Notes: generated by a model from the sequence alone, not told the origin. Positions 24,905 through 32,662 are shown, counted from the stretch's first letter. The stretch is 64,000 nt of DNA from Paenibacillus arenilitoris (GCF_014705655.1 NZ_JACXIY010000017.1:1-64000); one strand, 5' to 3'. Numbers and translations are program-made.

Positions 24905-26947
24905 TTAGCGCAGCTTCAATACTTCTACCCGGTTGGAGAAAAACGTCGCCCCGCCGCCCATATCGGCGAGCCGCTGCGGCGTCAGCGCGTTGACGGCCTG
25001 CTTCCCGCCGCCCGCGTCGTCCCACCAAAGCCCTTGCGTCACGAGCACGCCGGGGAGAACGTCCCGGCCCGTACGCAGCGTCAGCCGCGCTTCGCCGCGG
25101 TCGTTGCGGACGATTACCTTCTCGCCATCCGTCAGCCCAAGCTTCGCGGCATCGTCGGCATGCATATGGACGAGGGGCTCCTTCTCAAGCTTTCTCAGCT
25201 TCTCCTGATTCGCGAACGTCGAGTTGATGAAGCTGTGGTTCGGGCCGGTCGTGAGCAGGAACGGGTACTTCTCGGGCTCGCGGAGCGGCGCATGAACGGG
25301 GACCGGCGGCAAGCCGGACCGCCGCATCGCCTCGGAATACAGCTCGATCTTGCCGGAGGGCGTCGGAAGCCTGCCGAAGGACGGTCCCGAGCCTTCGCCG
25401 CCGGCCTTCATCCAACCGTATTGCTTCAGCCCTTCTACCGTGATCCCTTTCAGAAGCGGATTATGCTCGCTATCCAGCGCATCCCGGATCATTTGCTCCT
25501 CGCTGATATCGAAGACATCCTTCTCGAAACACATCCGAAGCGCCAATTCCTTGAATAGCGTAAAGTTCGATTTGCATTCGCCCATCGGCTCGAGGATCGG
25601 CTCATGCAGCTGCAGATAGAGATGCCAATAGGAAGTATATAAGTCCGTATTTTCGAAATGGGACGTCGCCGGCAGCACGATGTCCGCGTACTTGCACGTA
25701 TCCGTGAGAAACAGGTCGTGAACGACGGTGAACAGATCCTCCCGCAACAGGCCGCTGCGGACGCGGTTCTGGTCGGGCGCCACGATCGCCGGATTGCTGT
25801 TATAGACGAACAGCATATGCACCGGCGGGTTCAGCTCGTGCAGCGCGTCGCCGAGCTGATTCATATTGACGGTCCGTACGTCCGGATCTTGCAGCAGGTC
25901 GGGCCGCTCGATCTTGTCCGCGTTCAAGCGCGAATACCAGCCGTTGCCCTTCATTGCCCCTCCGCCGCGCTCGCGCCACGCACCGGTAAGCGCGGGTAGA
26001 CAGGCGATCGTCCGGATCGCCATGCCGCCGTTATCGTGGTGCTGCAGGCCGTTGCCGATCCTTATGAAGGACGGGGAGACGGTGCCGTAGAGCACAGCCA
26101 GCTCCTCGATTTCGGCTGCCGGCACGCCGGTGATGTCCTCGACGAGGCGCGGCGAGTAAGCGGCTGCCTGCGCGGCCAGCTCATCGTAACCGACGGTATG
26201 ATCATGAATAAAGTCGCGATCGATTAAGCCGTCCCGAATGAGAACATGCATCATGCCGAGCGCAAGCGCGGCATCCGTGCCCGGGCGGATGTGAATAAAG
26301 CGGTCCGCAAAGGAAGATGTCCGATTGCGATGGACGTCGATGTGGATGATTTTCGCGCCCTTTCTGCGGGCTTCGGCGGCCAGCATCGCCTGATGCATGT
26401 TGGTTGATACGAGATTGCAGCCCCAAATAAGGAACAGCTTCGTATGTACCGTATCCTCCGGATCGATGCCGATGGAACCGCCCATCGTATATTTATAACC
26501 CTCAGCGCCGGCGGCGTTGCATATCGTCCGGTCCAGCCTGCTTGCGCCGAGCCGGTGAAAGAAGCGGCGATCCATGCCTTCCGCGTTAAGGACGCCCATA
26601 TTGCCGTAGAAGCTGTAGGGCAGTATCGCTTCCGCGCCTTGCTCCTTCATGATGCGATGCATTCGCGCGACGATTTCGCCGTAAGCTTCCTCCCAGCCGA
26701 TCCTCTCGAACGCAAGCGTTCCTTTCGGACCGACGCGCTTCATCGGGTAGAGCAGCCGTTCCGGGTGATACACCCTGTCCGTTAGCTGACGGACCTTATT
26801 GCATATGGCGCCGCGTGTTACGGGATGCTCCTTGTCTCCGGTAATTTGCGTAATGAGGCCGTCCTCCAGCGTGACGGCAAGCCCGCAAGCGTCCGGGCAG
26901 TCGAAGGGGCAGACGGAACGAACCGTCGTCGATGCCGTAGATGTCAT
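24905..26947 (-). CDS. Molybdopterin oxidoreductase, YoaE-like
   Basis: This 680-residue cytoplasmic enzyme of the DMSO reductase/formate dehydrogenase superfamily has an N-terminal 4Fe-4S site CPFDCPDACG with the fourth Cys in AICNKVR. The MGD-binding domains follow (LFLIWGCNLVSTN, FVYNSNPAIV, ADIVLPATSHFEN) and the C-terminal MopB cap holds LLTTGPNHSFINSTF. It is like B. subtilis YoaE, whose substrate is unknown. No separate electron-transfer subunit is adjacent and there is no Tat-type leader. Confidence 0.85.
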   Translation of the reverse strand: MTSTASTTVRSVCPFDCPDACGLAVTLEDGLITQITGDKEHPVTRGAICNKVRQLTDRVYHPERLLYPMKRVGPKGTLAFERIGWEEAYGEIVARMHRIMKEQGAEAILPYSFYGNMGVLNAEGMDRRFFHRLGASRLDRTICNAAGAEGYKYTMGGSIGIDPEDTVHTKLFLIWGCNLVSTNMHQAMLAAEARRKGAKIIHIDVHRNRTSSFADRFIHIRPGTDAALALGMMHVLIRDGLIDRDFIHDHTVGYDELAAQAAAYSPRLVEDITGVPAAEIEELAVLYGTVSPSFIRIGNGLQHHDNGGMAIRTIACLPALTGAWRERGGGAMKGNGWYSRLNADKIERPDLLQDPDVRTVNMNQLGDALHELNPPVHMLFVYNSNPAIVAPDQNRVRSGLLREDLFTVVHDLFLTDTCKYADIVLPATSHFENTDLYTSYWHLYLQLHEPILEPMGECKSNFTLFKELALRMCFEKDVFDISEEQMIRDALDSEHNPLLKGITVEGLKQYGWMKAGGEGSGPSFGRLPTPSGKIELYSEAMRRSGLPPVPVHAPLREPEKYPFLLTTGPNHSFINSTFANQEKLRKLEKEPLVHMHADDAAKLGLTDGEKVIVRNDRGEARLTLRTGRDVLPGVLVTQGLWWDDAGGGKQAVNALTPQRLADMGGGATFFSNRVEVLKLR

Positions 26948-27036
26948 TGTGCGCTCACTCCCTTGAATGGCTTGAACTCGGTTTATAATAAGCCCATTTT
27001 ACACTCGATGAACGGATTCGTATAGTCGACCAGTAA

Positions 27037-27065
27037 TTGACAGACGTTATGCAAGTGCTTACAAT
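27037..27065 (+). promoter_or_regulatory. Sigma-A promoter of the SGNH hydrolase gene
   Basis: TTGACA (27037-27042), a 17-bp spacer and TACAAT (27060-27065) sit 85 bp before the ATG at 27150. Confidence 0.75.
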
Positions 27066-27149
27066 TAGATTGGATTTGACGGGATGCAGCGATTTCTACA
27101 TAAGGCGTGCTTTTTTAATAATCTTTTAATTAGCAGGAGGAGAACGTTC

Positions 27150-27776
27150 ATGACAGTTATCGAAGACAATGCGGTCGTCCTATTCCAGGGCGACAGCATT
27201 ACCGATGCGGGACGCAACTATTCGGACCCTAACAGCTTAGGCACGGGATATGCCTACTTGGTCGCGGCGGAATTCGGACGCAAATATCCGGGCAAAAACG
27301 TAAAATTCCTTAATCGCGGCATCAGCGGCAACCGTGTCGTCGATCTGGAGCGGAGATGGCAGGCGGACTGCCTTGATTTGAAGCCGACCTGGGTATCGAT
27401 TTATATCGGCATTAACGATACGTGGCGCCGCTACGACAACAACGACCCGACTTCCGCCGAGCAATATTACGAGGGATACCGCCGGTTGATTCTGAGCACG
27501 AAGGAATCGCTCGAAGCCTCGATTCTGTTGATCGAGCCGTTCGTCGTGCCGGTGCCGGAGGACCGCAAAACGTGGCGGGTGGATCTGGATCCGAAAATCC
27601 AGGCCGTACGCGAGCTCGCCTTTGAATTCAAAACCCCGTATGTGCCGCTCGACGGCTTGTTCGCCGCGCAAAGCGCGCAGACCGGACCGGCTTATTGGGC
27701 CCCGGACGGCGTGCATCCTTCGCCGGCGGGGCATGCGCTGATCGCGAACGCTTGGCTGAACGCGGTGCGGGCGTAA
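27150..27776 (+). CDS. SGNH/GDSL-type hydrolase
   Basis: This 208-residue esterase-like protein has block I FQGDSITDAG (catalytic Ser), block II RGISGN (Gly), block III GINDTW (Asn) and block V DGVHPS (Asp/His). It has no signal peptide, so a cytoplasmic carbohydrate esterase (deacetylase) is the likely role. AGGAGGAG lies 6-8 nt before ATG 27150. Monocistronic behind its own promoter. Confidence 0.85.
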   Translation: MTVIEDNAVVLFQGDSITDAGRNYSDPNSLGTGYAYLVAAEFGRKYPGKNVKFLNRGISGNRVVDLERRWQADCLDLKPTWVSIYIGINDTWRRYDNNDPTSAEQYYEGYRRLILSTKESLEASILLIEPFVVPVPEDRKTWRVDLDPKIQAVRELAFEFKTPYVPLDGLFAAQSAQTGPAYWAPDGVHPSPAGHALIANAWLNAVRA

Positions 27777-27847
27777 GTTGTTTTTCAGTTGACAACAGCT
27801 TACTTGTCATGTAACATATTGCCTTGATCGATCTTTCCATATTATAT

Positions 27848-27928
27848 TTTCGTATAACCTCACAACAAGGAAGGAATGCTATAAGGGTGAGGGTCTCTAC
27901 GGGAAGCCTTAACTTCCTAACTACGAAT
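27848..27928 (+). promoter_or_regulatory. Purine riboswitch aptamer, guanine-type (C74), enlarged L2
   Basis: The segment follows the purine aptamer plan: P1 (TTCG/CGAA), TATAA, P2 (CCTCAC 27858-27863 with GTGAGG 27887-27892), J2/3 GTCTCTAC, P3 (GGGAAG/CTTCCT), and J3/1 AACTACG. Loop L2 ends ATAAGG and is complementary to L3 CCTTAA, the usual kissing pair. The base equivalent to C74 is C27921, which selects guanine-like ligands. Loop L2 carries about 16 extra nt compared with usual members. It lies 100 bp before the DMT transporter start. Confidence 0.8.
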
Positions 27929-27977
27929 GACGGATCATGCAGCCATGATTCCGGATTCGCGGTTAGGATTTTTTTTT
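27915..27977 (+). terminator. Riboswitch expression platform terminator
   Basis: TCCTAAC (27915-27921) and CGAAT (27924-27928) pair with ATTCG (27955-27959) and GTTAGGA (27962-27968). An inner stem CGGATCATG/CATGATtCCG continues the hairpin, and a run of nine or more T follows. Its 5' arm is the 3' side of the aptamer (P3, J3/1 and P1), so ligand binding should block termination. That predicts an ON switch. Confidence 0.8.
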
Positions 27978-28025
27978 GCCCGGCAATCGGGCCGCATCGT
28001 CATAGAAGGAGGAAATTCGTTCTTT

Positions 28026-28964
28026 ATGAAGTATTTAATATCGGTGTTTATCGGAGCTGCCAGCTACGGCATCTTGTCCACGATCGTCGTGCTCGCGTAC
28101 GGCAGCGGCTACGAGCTCGGCGAGGTGGTCGGCAGCCAGCTGCTGACGGGCTTCGTCCTGGCTTGGGGGCTGGCGATTTACATGAAGCGCCAGGATAAGC
28201 GTAAACGGAAGAACGGGGCGGAGGGCGCGTTCGATCAAGCGCGTCCGCATGCTAAGCTCACATGGAAGAGCAGGCTGCTCCTCATGGCGGCGGGCATGCC
28301 GACAGCGGTGACCGGCTTGCTGTATTACGAATCGCTTCGCTACATTCCGGCATCGCTGGCCATTATTTTATTGTTCCAATTCACGTGGATCGGCGTCCTT
28401 ATTCAGGCCGTAAGCCAGCGCAAGCGACCGGGCGGCGTCATGTTCCTGACTGTCGCCGTCCTGTTCGGGGGGACGCTGCTGGCGGCCGGCATCATGGAGC
28501 AGGGGACGGGGCGCTTTAACTGGACGGGCGTGACGCTCGGGCTTCTGTCCGCCGTCAGCTACTCGATGTTCATCCTGTTCAGCGGAAAAGCCGTCCCGGC
28601 GGCGCATCCCGCGGCCCGCAGCGCGTGGATGATAACCGGCGGCATGCTGCTTGTATTCGTGCTGTTCCCGCCGGCGTTCCTGCTAAACGGCCTCATCTGG
28701 GGCGATCTGCTGCTGTACGGCTTCCTGCTCGGGACGTTCGGCGCGTTCATTCCGCCCGTCCTGTTCTCGATCGGGGTGCCGCATATCGGCGAGGGCATGG
28801 CCGGCGTCCTTGGCGCCGCGGAACTTCCGGTCGCGGTGCTGTTGTCGTCCTTCGTACTAAAGGAGCATGTAAGCTTGCTGCAGTGGATCGGCGTCGCCGT
28901 CGTGCTGATTGGCATCGCGCTGCCGGAACTGACGAGAAGAAGAAAAGCGCTTCTGCCTTCTTAA
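28026..28964 (+). CDS. DMT-superfamily (EamA) transporter under purine riboswitch
   Basis: This 312-residue membrane protein has about ten helices in two EamA-like halves (ISVFIGAASYGILSTIVVLA at the start; WIGVAVVLIGIALPEL near the end), a basic cytoplasmic linker (about 62-80) and a Lys/Arg-rich tail. Members usually export metabolites. AAGGAGG is 13 nt before ATG 28026, a long spacing, but no closer start exists. The upstream guanine-type ON riboswitch suggests purine efflux, by analogy with the adenine-activated pbuE exporter. This is inferred. Confidence 0.85.
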   Translation: MKYLISVFIGAASYGILSTIVVLAYGSGYELGEVVGSQLLTGFVLAWGLAIYMKRQDKRKRKNGAEGAFDQARPHAKLTWKSRLLLMAAGMPTAVTGLLYYESLRYIPASLAIILLFQFTWIGVLIQAVSQRKRPGGVMFLTVAVLFGGTLLAAGIMEQGTGRFNWTGVTLGLLSAVSYSMFILFSGKAVPAAHPAARSAWMITGGMLLVFVLFPPAFLLNGLIWGDLLLYGFLLGTFGAFIPPVLFSIGVPHIGEGMAGVLGAAELPVAVLLSSFVLKEHVSLLQWIGVAVVLIGIALPELTRRRKALLPS

Positions 28965-29111
28965 ATGGCAGAAGCGTCGTAAAAAGGGGCTGTCCCATAA
29001 GTTGGTTTGCTCCTTTGATCATCGCCAATCCTGTTTTTTGGTCTATAGCTTTCTTCCCTTTGCGAATTATGGGCAAGCGAAAGCCATTCGACCTCAAGGC
29101 TCACTTATTAA

Positions 29112-29177
29112 TTTCAAAAACTGAAACAAAATGCGGAAATAGGAGGCTTCGTGGGCGATTAGTTTCAAATTTTGAAA
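29112..29177 (+). repeat. Repeat A, unit 1 (two palindromes, 51 bp apart)
   Basis: This 66-bp unit has TTTCAAAAACTGAAA at 29112 and TTTCAAATTTTGAAA at 29163, joined by 36 bp that begin CAAAAT and end GATTAG. The same flanking words (CNAAAT after the first, TTAG before the second) recur in the other units. Confidence 0.75.
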
Positions 29178-29223
29178 ATAAGGCGGTTATTATTGAAAGG
29201 TGAAGCGCGTATAAAGCGTTTAA

Positions 29224-29289
29224 TTTCATAAATTGAAACGAAATAAGGGATGTGTGAAGTAAAGAACAATTTAGTTTCATTTTTTGATA
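29224..29289 (+). repeat. Repeat A, unit 2 (two palindromes, 51 bp apart)
   Basis: TTTCATAAATTGAAA at 29224 and TTTCATTTTTTGATA at 29275 are joined by 36 bp beginning CGAAAT and ending TTTAG. Unit 2 starts 112 bp after unit 1. The second palindrome is the least perfect. Confidence 0.7.
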
Positions 29290-29367
29290 TTAGTATCAAA
29301 GTCTCTTGGCCGTCGAAGCCAACAGGGCTGACTCTCAGGTCGTTTCACGGGCTTTTGAGACAGCCCT

Positions 29368-29589
29368 TCTTTCTGTTTCCGTTGCCTTGGTCACGGTGCT
29401 TCGTCCGGCTCAATCCGGTTTTATCCGTCTTGGCTTGCGCCGTTCGCCGCATCGGTCAATTCGGCCGCCTGTCCGCGCGGATACGGCGTCGGCAAATAGG
29501 GAAACGTTTATATATTAATTAATTCGGGGGCGCGACTATGCATCTCGCTCCGGCGGCGACCGGAAGCATGCCGCAGGAAGGATTGGACC
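29368..29589. other. Intergenic, no gene supported
   Basis: This is GC-rich sequence between the repeat region and the flavoprotein gene. A TATATT-like stretch near 29510 could be a -10, but no -35 partner was found. Confidence 0.4.
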
Positions 29590-30519
29590 GTGCAGTACGA
29601 TTGCGTAATTATTGGGGGCGGAATCGCCGGCCTGCAAGCCGCCATTCAGCTTGGCCGGTACCGGCACAAAGTAGCCGTCATCGACGCCTCAGGCGGCAGA
29701 TCGAACCTATGCCGCTGCTACCACAACATTATCGGCTGGCCGGACGGCGTCAGCGGATCGGAGCTGCTCGCTTCGGGAAGAAAGCAGGCGCAGCGGCTTC
29801 AGGTCCGTATGATTGAAGCAAGAGCCGTAGAGGCGGCGCAGGAACGGGAACGGTTCGCTATCGTCATGGAGGACGGCGGGCGAATATACGGCCGAAGGCT
29901 CCTTCTGGCGACCGGAGTGAAGGATCGGCTGCCCGATTTCCCCGCGCTCATGCCTTGTCTGGGGGTCACCGTCTACATATGCCCGGATTGCGACGGGTAC
30001 GAAATATCGGATAGGAAAACGATCGTGATCGGATCGGGCAAGGCCGGCGCGGAGATGGCGCTTGCGCTGACGTTCTGGACCGACGAGCTGATTTACGTCA
30101 ATCACGAGCTTGCCGCGCTGGACGTCAAGGAGAAGGAAAGACTTGAGGCCAAGAAAATAGCGTACGTCGAGAAAGCCGTTCGTAGCGTCATGACCGAGGA
30201 TGACCGGTTCCAAGGCGTCGTTTTGGAAGACGGCACCATGATAGCGTGCGACCGGTGCTTTCTCGCGCTGGGCGGAAACGAGGTTCTCTCCGGCATCGCC
30301 GGGCAGCTGGGCGCCGAATTGACGGACAACCGCCATATCAAGGTCGATCCCCGTACCAAAATGACGAGCGTCAAGCACGTATGGGCTGCAGGCGACGTGA
30401 CGCCCCATTCGGAGATGGCGACGATCGCGATGGGGGACGGCAGCCAGGCGGCGATTTGGATCCATAAAAGCCTGCTGGAAGTCGAACAGGCTAAGCCGTC
30501 CGTTCCGGACCGCGCTTAG
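29590..30519 (+). CDS. NAD(P)/FAD-dependent oxidoreductase, thioredoxin-reductase-like
   Basis: This 309-residue flavoprotein has an N-terminal FAD motif VIIGGGIAGLQAA (5-17), a central NAD(P) motif VIGSGKAGAEMAL, C-terminal WAAGDVTP for the flavin, and a redox-type CPDCDGYE where thioredoxin reductase has its CxxC. The CPDC spacing and shorter length fit the TrxR-like/ferredoxin-NADP reductase-like group rather than true TrxB. GTG start with AGGAAGG 8 nt upstream. Partner unknown. Confidence 0.8.
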   Translation: MQYDCVIIGGGIAGLQAAIQLGRYRHKVAVIDASGGRSNLCRCYHNIIGWPDGVSGSELLASGRKQAQRLQVRMIEARAVEAAQERERFAIVMEDGGRIYGRRLLLATGVKDRLPDFPALMPCLGVTVYICPDCDGYEISDRKTIVIGSGKAGAEMALALTFWTDELIYVNHELAALDVKEKERLEAKKIAYVEKAVRSVMTEDDRFQGVVLEDGTMIACDRCFLALGGNEVLSGIAGQLGAELTDNRHIKVDPRTKMTSVKHVWAAGDVTPHSEMATIAMGDGSQAAIWIHKSLLEVEQAKPSVPDRA

Positions 30520-30538
30520 CCTGCCGCCGCCAGCCGAA

Positions 30539-31123
30539 TTACAGCGAAGTGATGACTTTGTCGATAATCCCGTATTCCAGCGCTTCCTGAGGGGACATGA
30601 AGTAGTCGCGGTCCATATCCTTCTCGACGACGTCCAGCGGCTGTCCGGTCCTCTCCGCGGCGATTGCGTTTATTTTCGATCGAATGCCGAGGATTCGCTT
30701 GGCGCTGATCGCGATATCGCTGGCCTGCCCCTGTGCGCCGCCATGCGGCTGATGAATCATAATTTCGCTGTTCGGCAGCGCGGCGCGATGGCCCTTCTCG
30801 CCCGCCAGCAGCAGCACGGCCGCGAACGAAGCGGCGAAGCCCGTGCATATCGTATGAACGGGGGGCTTCACGAATTGCATCGTGTCGTAAATCGCGAAGC
30901 CCGCCGAGGTGGAGCCGCCGGGGCTGTTGATGTACATCATAATCTCTTTGTCCGGATCCTCGGCCGCCAGGAATAGGAGCTGCGCGACGATGCTGTTCGC
31001 CACGTTATCGTCGATCGCCGCCCCAAGGAAAACGATGCGGTCCTTCAGCAGTCTGGAATAAATATCGTAGGACCGTTCGCCGCGGTTCGATTGCTCGACG
31101 ACATAAGGAATGAAATTGCTCAT
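30539..31123 (-). CDS. clpP: ClpP-family serine protease (divergent paralogue)
   Basis: This 194-residue peptidase subunit keeps the catalytic Ser in [12 protein letters not shown], His in [12 protein letters not shown] and Asp in KDMDRDYF. Typical ClpP has GMAASMGAFLL and HQPLGG, so residues around the Ser and His are altered. It is probably a second, condition-specific ClpP rather than the main housekeeping copy. Monocistronic, convergent with the flavoprotein gene. GGAGG precedes the ATG. No CtsR-type direct repeats were recognised upstream. Confidence 0.85.
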   Translation of the reverse strand: MSNFIPYVVEQSNRGERSYDIYSRLLKDRIVFLGAAIDDNVANSIVAQLLFLAAEDPDKEIMMYINSPGGSTSAGFAIYDTMQFVKPPVHTICTGFAASFAAVLLLAGEKGHRAALPNSEIMIHQPHGGAQGQASDIAISAKRILGIRSKINAIAAERTGQPLDVVEKDMDRDYFMSPQEALEYGIIDKVITSL

Positions 31124-31319
31124 AAAGGATCAGCCTCCCAAATAGGTTTTGTCGCTTTCCACCTGTAAACGAACGGGGACCGTCAAAAGATACGGCGAAT
31201 AATTTGCGCTCCCAACGTATCCTTTCGTAAGCTATAATCGTTTACATAGGAAAGGATCAGAATGAATCGACCGCCATTCGAAGCATTGCGCGCTTCATGG
31301 CGCGGACAGGAGGCTATCC

Positions 31320-32057
31320 ATGGTTTCGATCAAGATGGAGAATGGGTTTGAAGCCCGGAACGGACAGGACGACATCGAACGGCTCCAGGCTGCCGTTCAT
31401 CGGTATTGCCTGTCTCTGACCCGTTCGAGCTGGGATGCCGACGATTTGGCCCAGGAAGCTTGGCTCAAAGGGCTGAAGAGCATGAACGGCAATCGCCATG
31501 CGAATGCGGAAGCCCTGCTGCTGCGCATCGCCAAAACGACCTGGATCGACCAGGCCCGACGGCAGAACCGGCTGAAGCGGATTATGGCCGGACTGGGGCC
31601 AAGCGAGTCGACCTATAACAAGCCGGCTCCCGAGCTTGAGGAAGCGCTGTACGGCCTATTCAGGCATTTGTCTCCGCTGCAGCGCGCCGTGTTTCTATTG
31701 CGCGACGTGCTCGGCTACCCGGCCGCGGATGCCGCCGAGCTGCTTCACGCCTCGGTCGGAGCCGTGAAGGCCGCGCTGCATCGGGCGCGGGAAGCGCTTG
31801 GCGGCTTGAAGAGGGAGCTGGAAGTAGGGATGGCCGCATTGCCGGAGGACGACGGCGCGAAGGCTTTTCTTCGCAGCTTTGCCGCGGCGTACGAGAACGG
31901 GGATACCGCCATGCTCGTGAAGCTCGCCCTGCAGGACGCGGCGGATGCGGGCGCGGTTGCCGGCATGGTGCGGAACGTTCAGCTGCGGCAAGCGGCGGCT
32001 TCCGGCAAACGGCGCTTGGCGAAATCGGACGTACAATCCGTACGGGCGGCAGCGTAA
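31320..32057 (+). CDS. Sigma-70 family factor with C-terminal extension (SigJ/ECF41-like)
   Basis: This 245-residue protein has region 2 (RYCLSLTRSSWDADDLAQEA then WLKGLKSM) and region 4 (LSPLQRAVFLLRDVLGYPAA then DAAELLHASVGAVKAALHRAR). The HLSPLQRAVFLLRDVLGYP wording and the additional about 75 residues (FLRSFAAAYENGDTAMLVKL) resemble ECF factors with a SnoaL-like tail, here shortened. AGGAGG lies 7 nt before ATG 31320. No anti-sigma gene adjoins it, as expected if the tail regulates activity. Confidence 0.8.
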   Translation: MVSIKMENGFEARNGQDDIERLQAAVHRYCLSLTRSSWDADDLAQEAWLKGLKSMNGNRHANAEALLLRIAKTTWIDQARRQNRLKRIMAGLGPSESTYNKPAPELEEALYGLFRHLSPLQRAVFLLRDVLGYPAADAAELLHASVGAVKAALHRAREALGGLKRELEVGMAALPEDDGAKAFLRSFAAAYENGDTAMLVKLALQDAADAGAVAGMVRNVQLRQAAASGKRRLAKSDVQSVRAAA

Positions 32058-32207
32058 AACGGGCGCTTGGCGCGCTTCGCGGACATGAACCGGCCGTCGG
32101 TTGGTAAAGATCGATTATAGCCGTTCTTTCACTATCGTCCGCCGGTCCGAGCGAAGTATACTGATGATGTCGGGCCGACGAAATTCCAGGAAAGGAGTTG
32201 ATCGATT

Positions 32208-32240
32208 TTGATTACGCACATGGAGGTGGCTTCCGTTTAA
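32208..32240 (+). CDS. Possible 10-residue leader peptide
   Basis: AAAGGAG (32191-32197) precedes TTG 32208 by 10 nt. The frame encodes MITHMEVASV and its stop lies in the loop of a perfect 8-bp hairpin, GGCTTCCG/CGGAAGCC (32228-32249). A terminator follows at 32262. The architecture suggests a translated leader, but support is positional only. Confidence 0.35.
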   Translation: MITHMEVASV

Positions 32241-32261
32241 TCGGAAGCCGCTGAATAAGAC

Positions 32262-32286
32262 GGAGGCCGCAAGGCCTCCTCTTTTG
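32262..32286 (+). terminator. Intrinsic terminator
   Basis: GGAGGCC, GCAA tetraloop, GGCCTCC and then CTTTTGTT. It ends transcription from the sigma-factor gene and the possible leader peptide, before the separate promoter at 32331. Confidence 0.8.
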
Positions 32287-32330
32287 TTGATAAAGCGATT
32301 CAAATCGGAGAAACGCATGTAAAAAATTTC

Positions 32331-32359
32331 TTGTCAACTGAAAAGGCTTTCTTTATACT
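32331..32359 (+). promoter_or_regulatory. Sigma-A promoter of the ABC/DUF1854 operon
   Basis: TTGTCA (32331-32336), a 17-bp spacer and TATACT (32354-32359) lie 43 bp before the leader peptide start codon. Confidence 0.75.
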
Positions 32360-32401
32360 TTAGAAGTGACTTTACATAATTTCCGGAGAGGAGGATGCAA
32401 C

Positions 32402-32434
32402 ATGTTCAACGTAATTAAGGTGATTAAATATTAA
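32402..32434 (+). CDS. Leader peptide of the ABC-transporter attenuator
   Basis: GGAGAGGAGG (32385-32394) lies 7 nt before an ATG opening a 10-codon frame (MFNVIKVIKY) that ends TAA at 32434. About 45 nt later there is an intrinsic terminator. Promoter, strong ribosome site, tiny ORF and terminator in this order match ribosome-mediated attenuation such as bmrB-bmrCD. Stalling on this peptide by an antibiotic would be the predicted trigger. Confidence 0.6.
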   Translation: MFNVIKVIKY

Positions 32435-32480
32435 CCGAATAAACAACTTTCATTCAGGTAGGAATAGCAGTACCCGCATG

Positions 32481-32512
32481 CCTGTGGAAGATTTCGCGTC
32501 CACGGTTTTTTT
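32481..32512 (+). terminator. Attenuator terminator
   Basis: CCTGTGGA (32481-32488) pairs with TCCACGG (32499-32505) with one bulge, followed by seven T. The upstream CAGG (32455-32458) can instead pair with CCTG (32481-32484), disrupting the terminator, so a mutually exclusive antiterminator is possible. GGTA/TACC (32457-32460 with 32471-32474) competes with that pairing. Confidence 0.65.
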
Positions 32513-32560
32513 GTTTTTGCAAACAATCGAGAATCGAAAATAACGAAAGGAGGCAGTGAC

Positions 32561-32662
32561 ATGTTGTTTAATGACATGAACGAGAAGAAAGCCCATTTAA
32601 GCCTGTATGAGGAGGACTTATACCGTGAACTACAAAAATGGAAGAGACGTGCTTCCCCCTAG
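32561..32662 (+). CDS. 33-residue ORF upstream of the CD3324-like gene
   Basis: AAAGGAGG (32546-32553) lies 7 nt before an ATG with a 33-codon frame starting MLFNDMNEKKAH. It is rich in charged residues (EEDLYRELQKWKRR) and probably helical. It overlaps the next gene by 38 nt in another frame and contains that gene's ribosome site, so it may mainly couple translation. Not a known family. Confidence 0.45.
   Translation: MLFNDMNEKKAHLSLYEEDLYRELQKWKRRASP

Larger units (their letters stand above)
28987..29367. repeat. Intergenic repeat region A, bounded by GGGCTGTC arms
   Basis: About 380 bp of AT-richer DNA lies between AAGGGGCTGTCCCATAAG and CTTTTGAGACAGCCCTT, which are imperfect inverse copies. 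Inside are four palindrome-like elements of the form TTTCA-N5-TGAAA starting at 29112, 29163, 29224 and 29275. No gene is supported. A second locus with the same spacing lies at 62245-62422. Confidence 0.75.

Noticed and set aside
24905..26947. Selenocysteine-containing dehydrogenase
   Set aside because: The family is often labelled as typically selenocysteine-containing, but there is no in-frame TGA and no SECIS-like hairpin.
27878..27886. Two-codon ORF (ATG CTA TAA) after AAGGAAGGA inside riboswitch loop L2
   Set aside because: It lies within the aptamer loop. A functional start-stop is possible but cannot be supported.
29112..29289. CRISPR-like array
   Set aside because: The repeats are only 15 bp, are palindromic and vary. 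Steps alternate 51 and 61 bp, and no cas gene is near.
31262..31351. 29-codon ORF overlapping the start of the third sigma factor
   Set aside because: Ribosome site is weak (AAAGGATC), and it overlaps the clear AGGAGG-ATG start. No further support.
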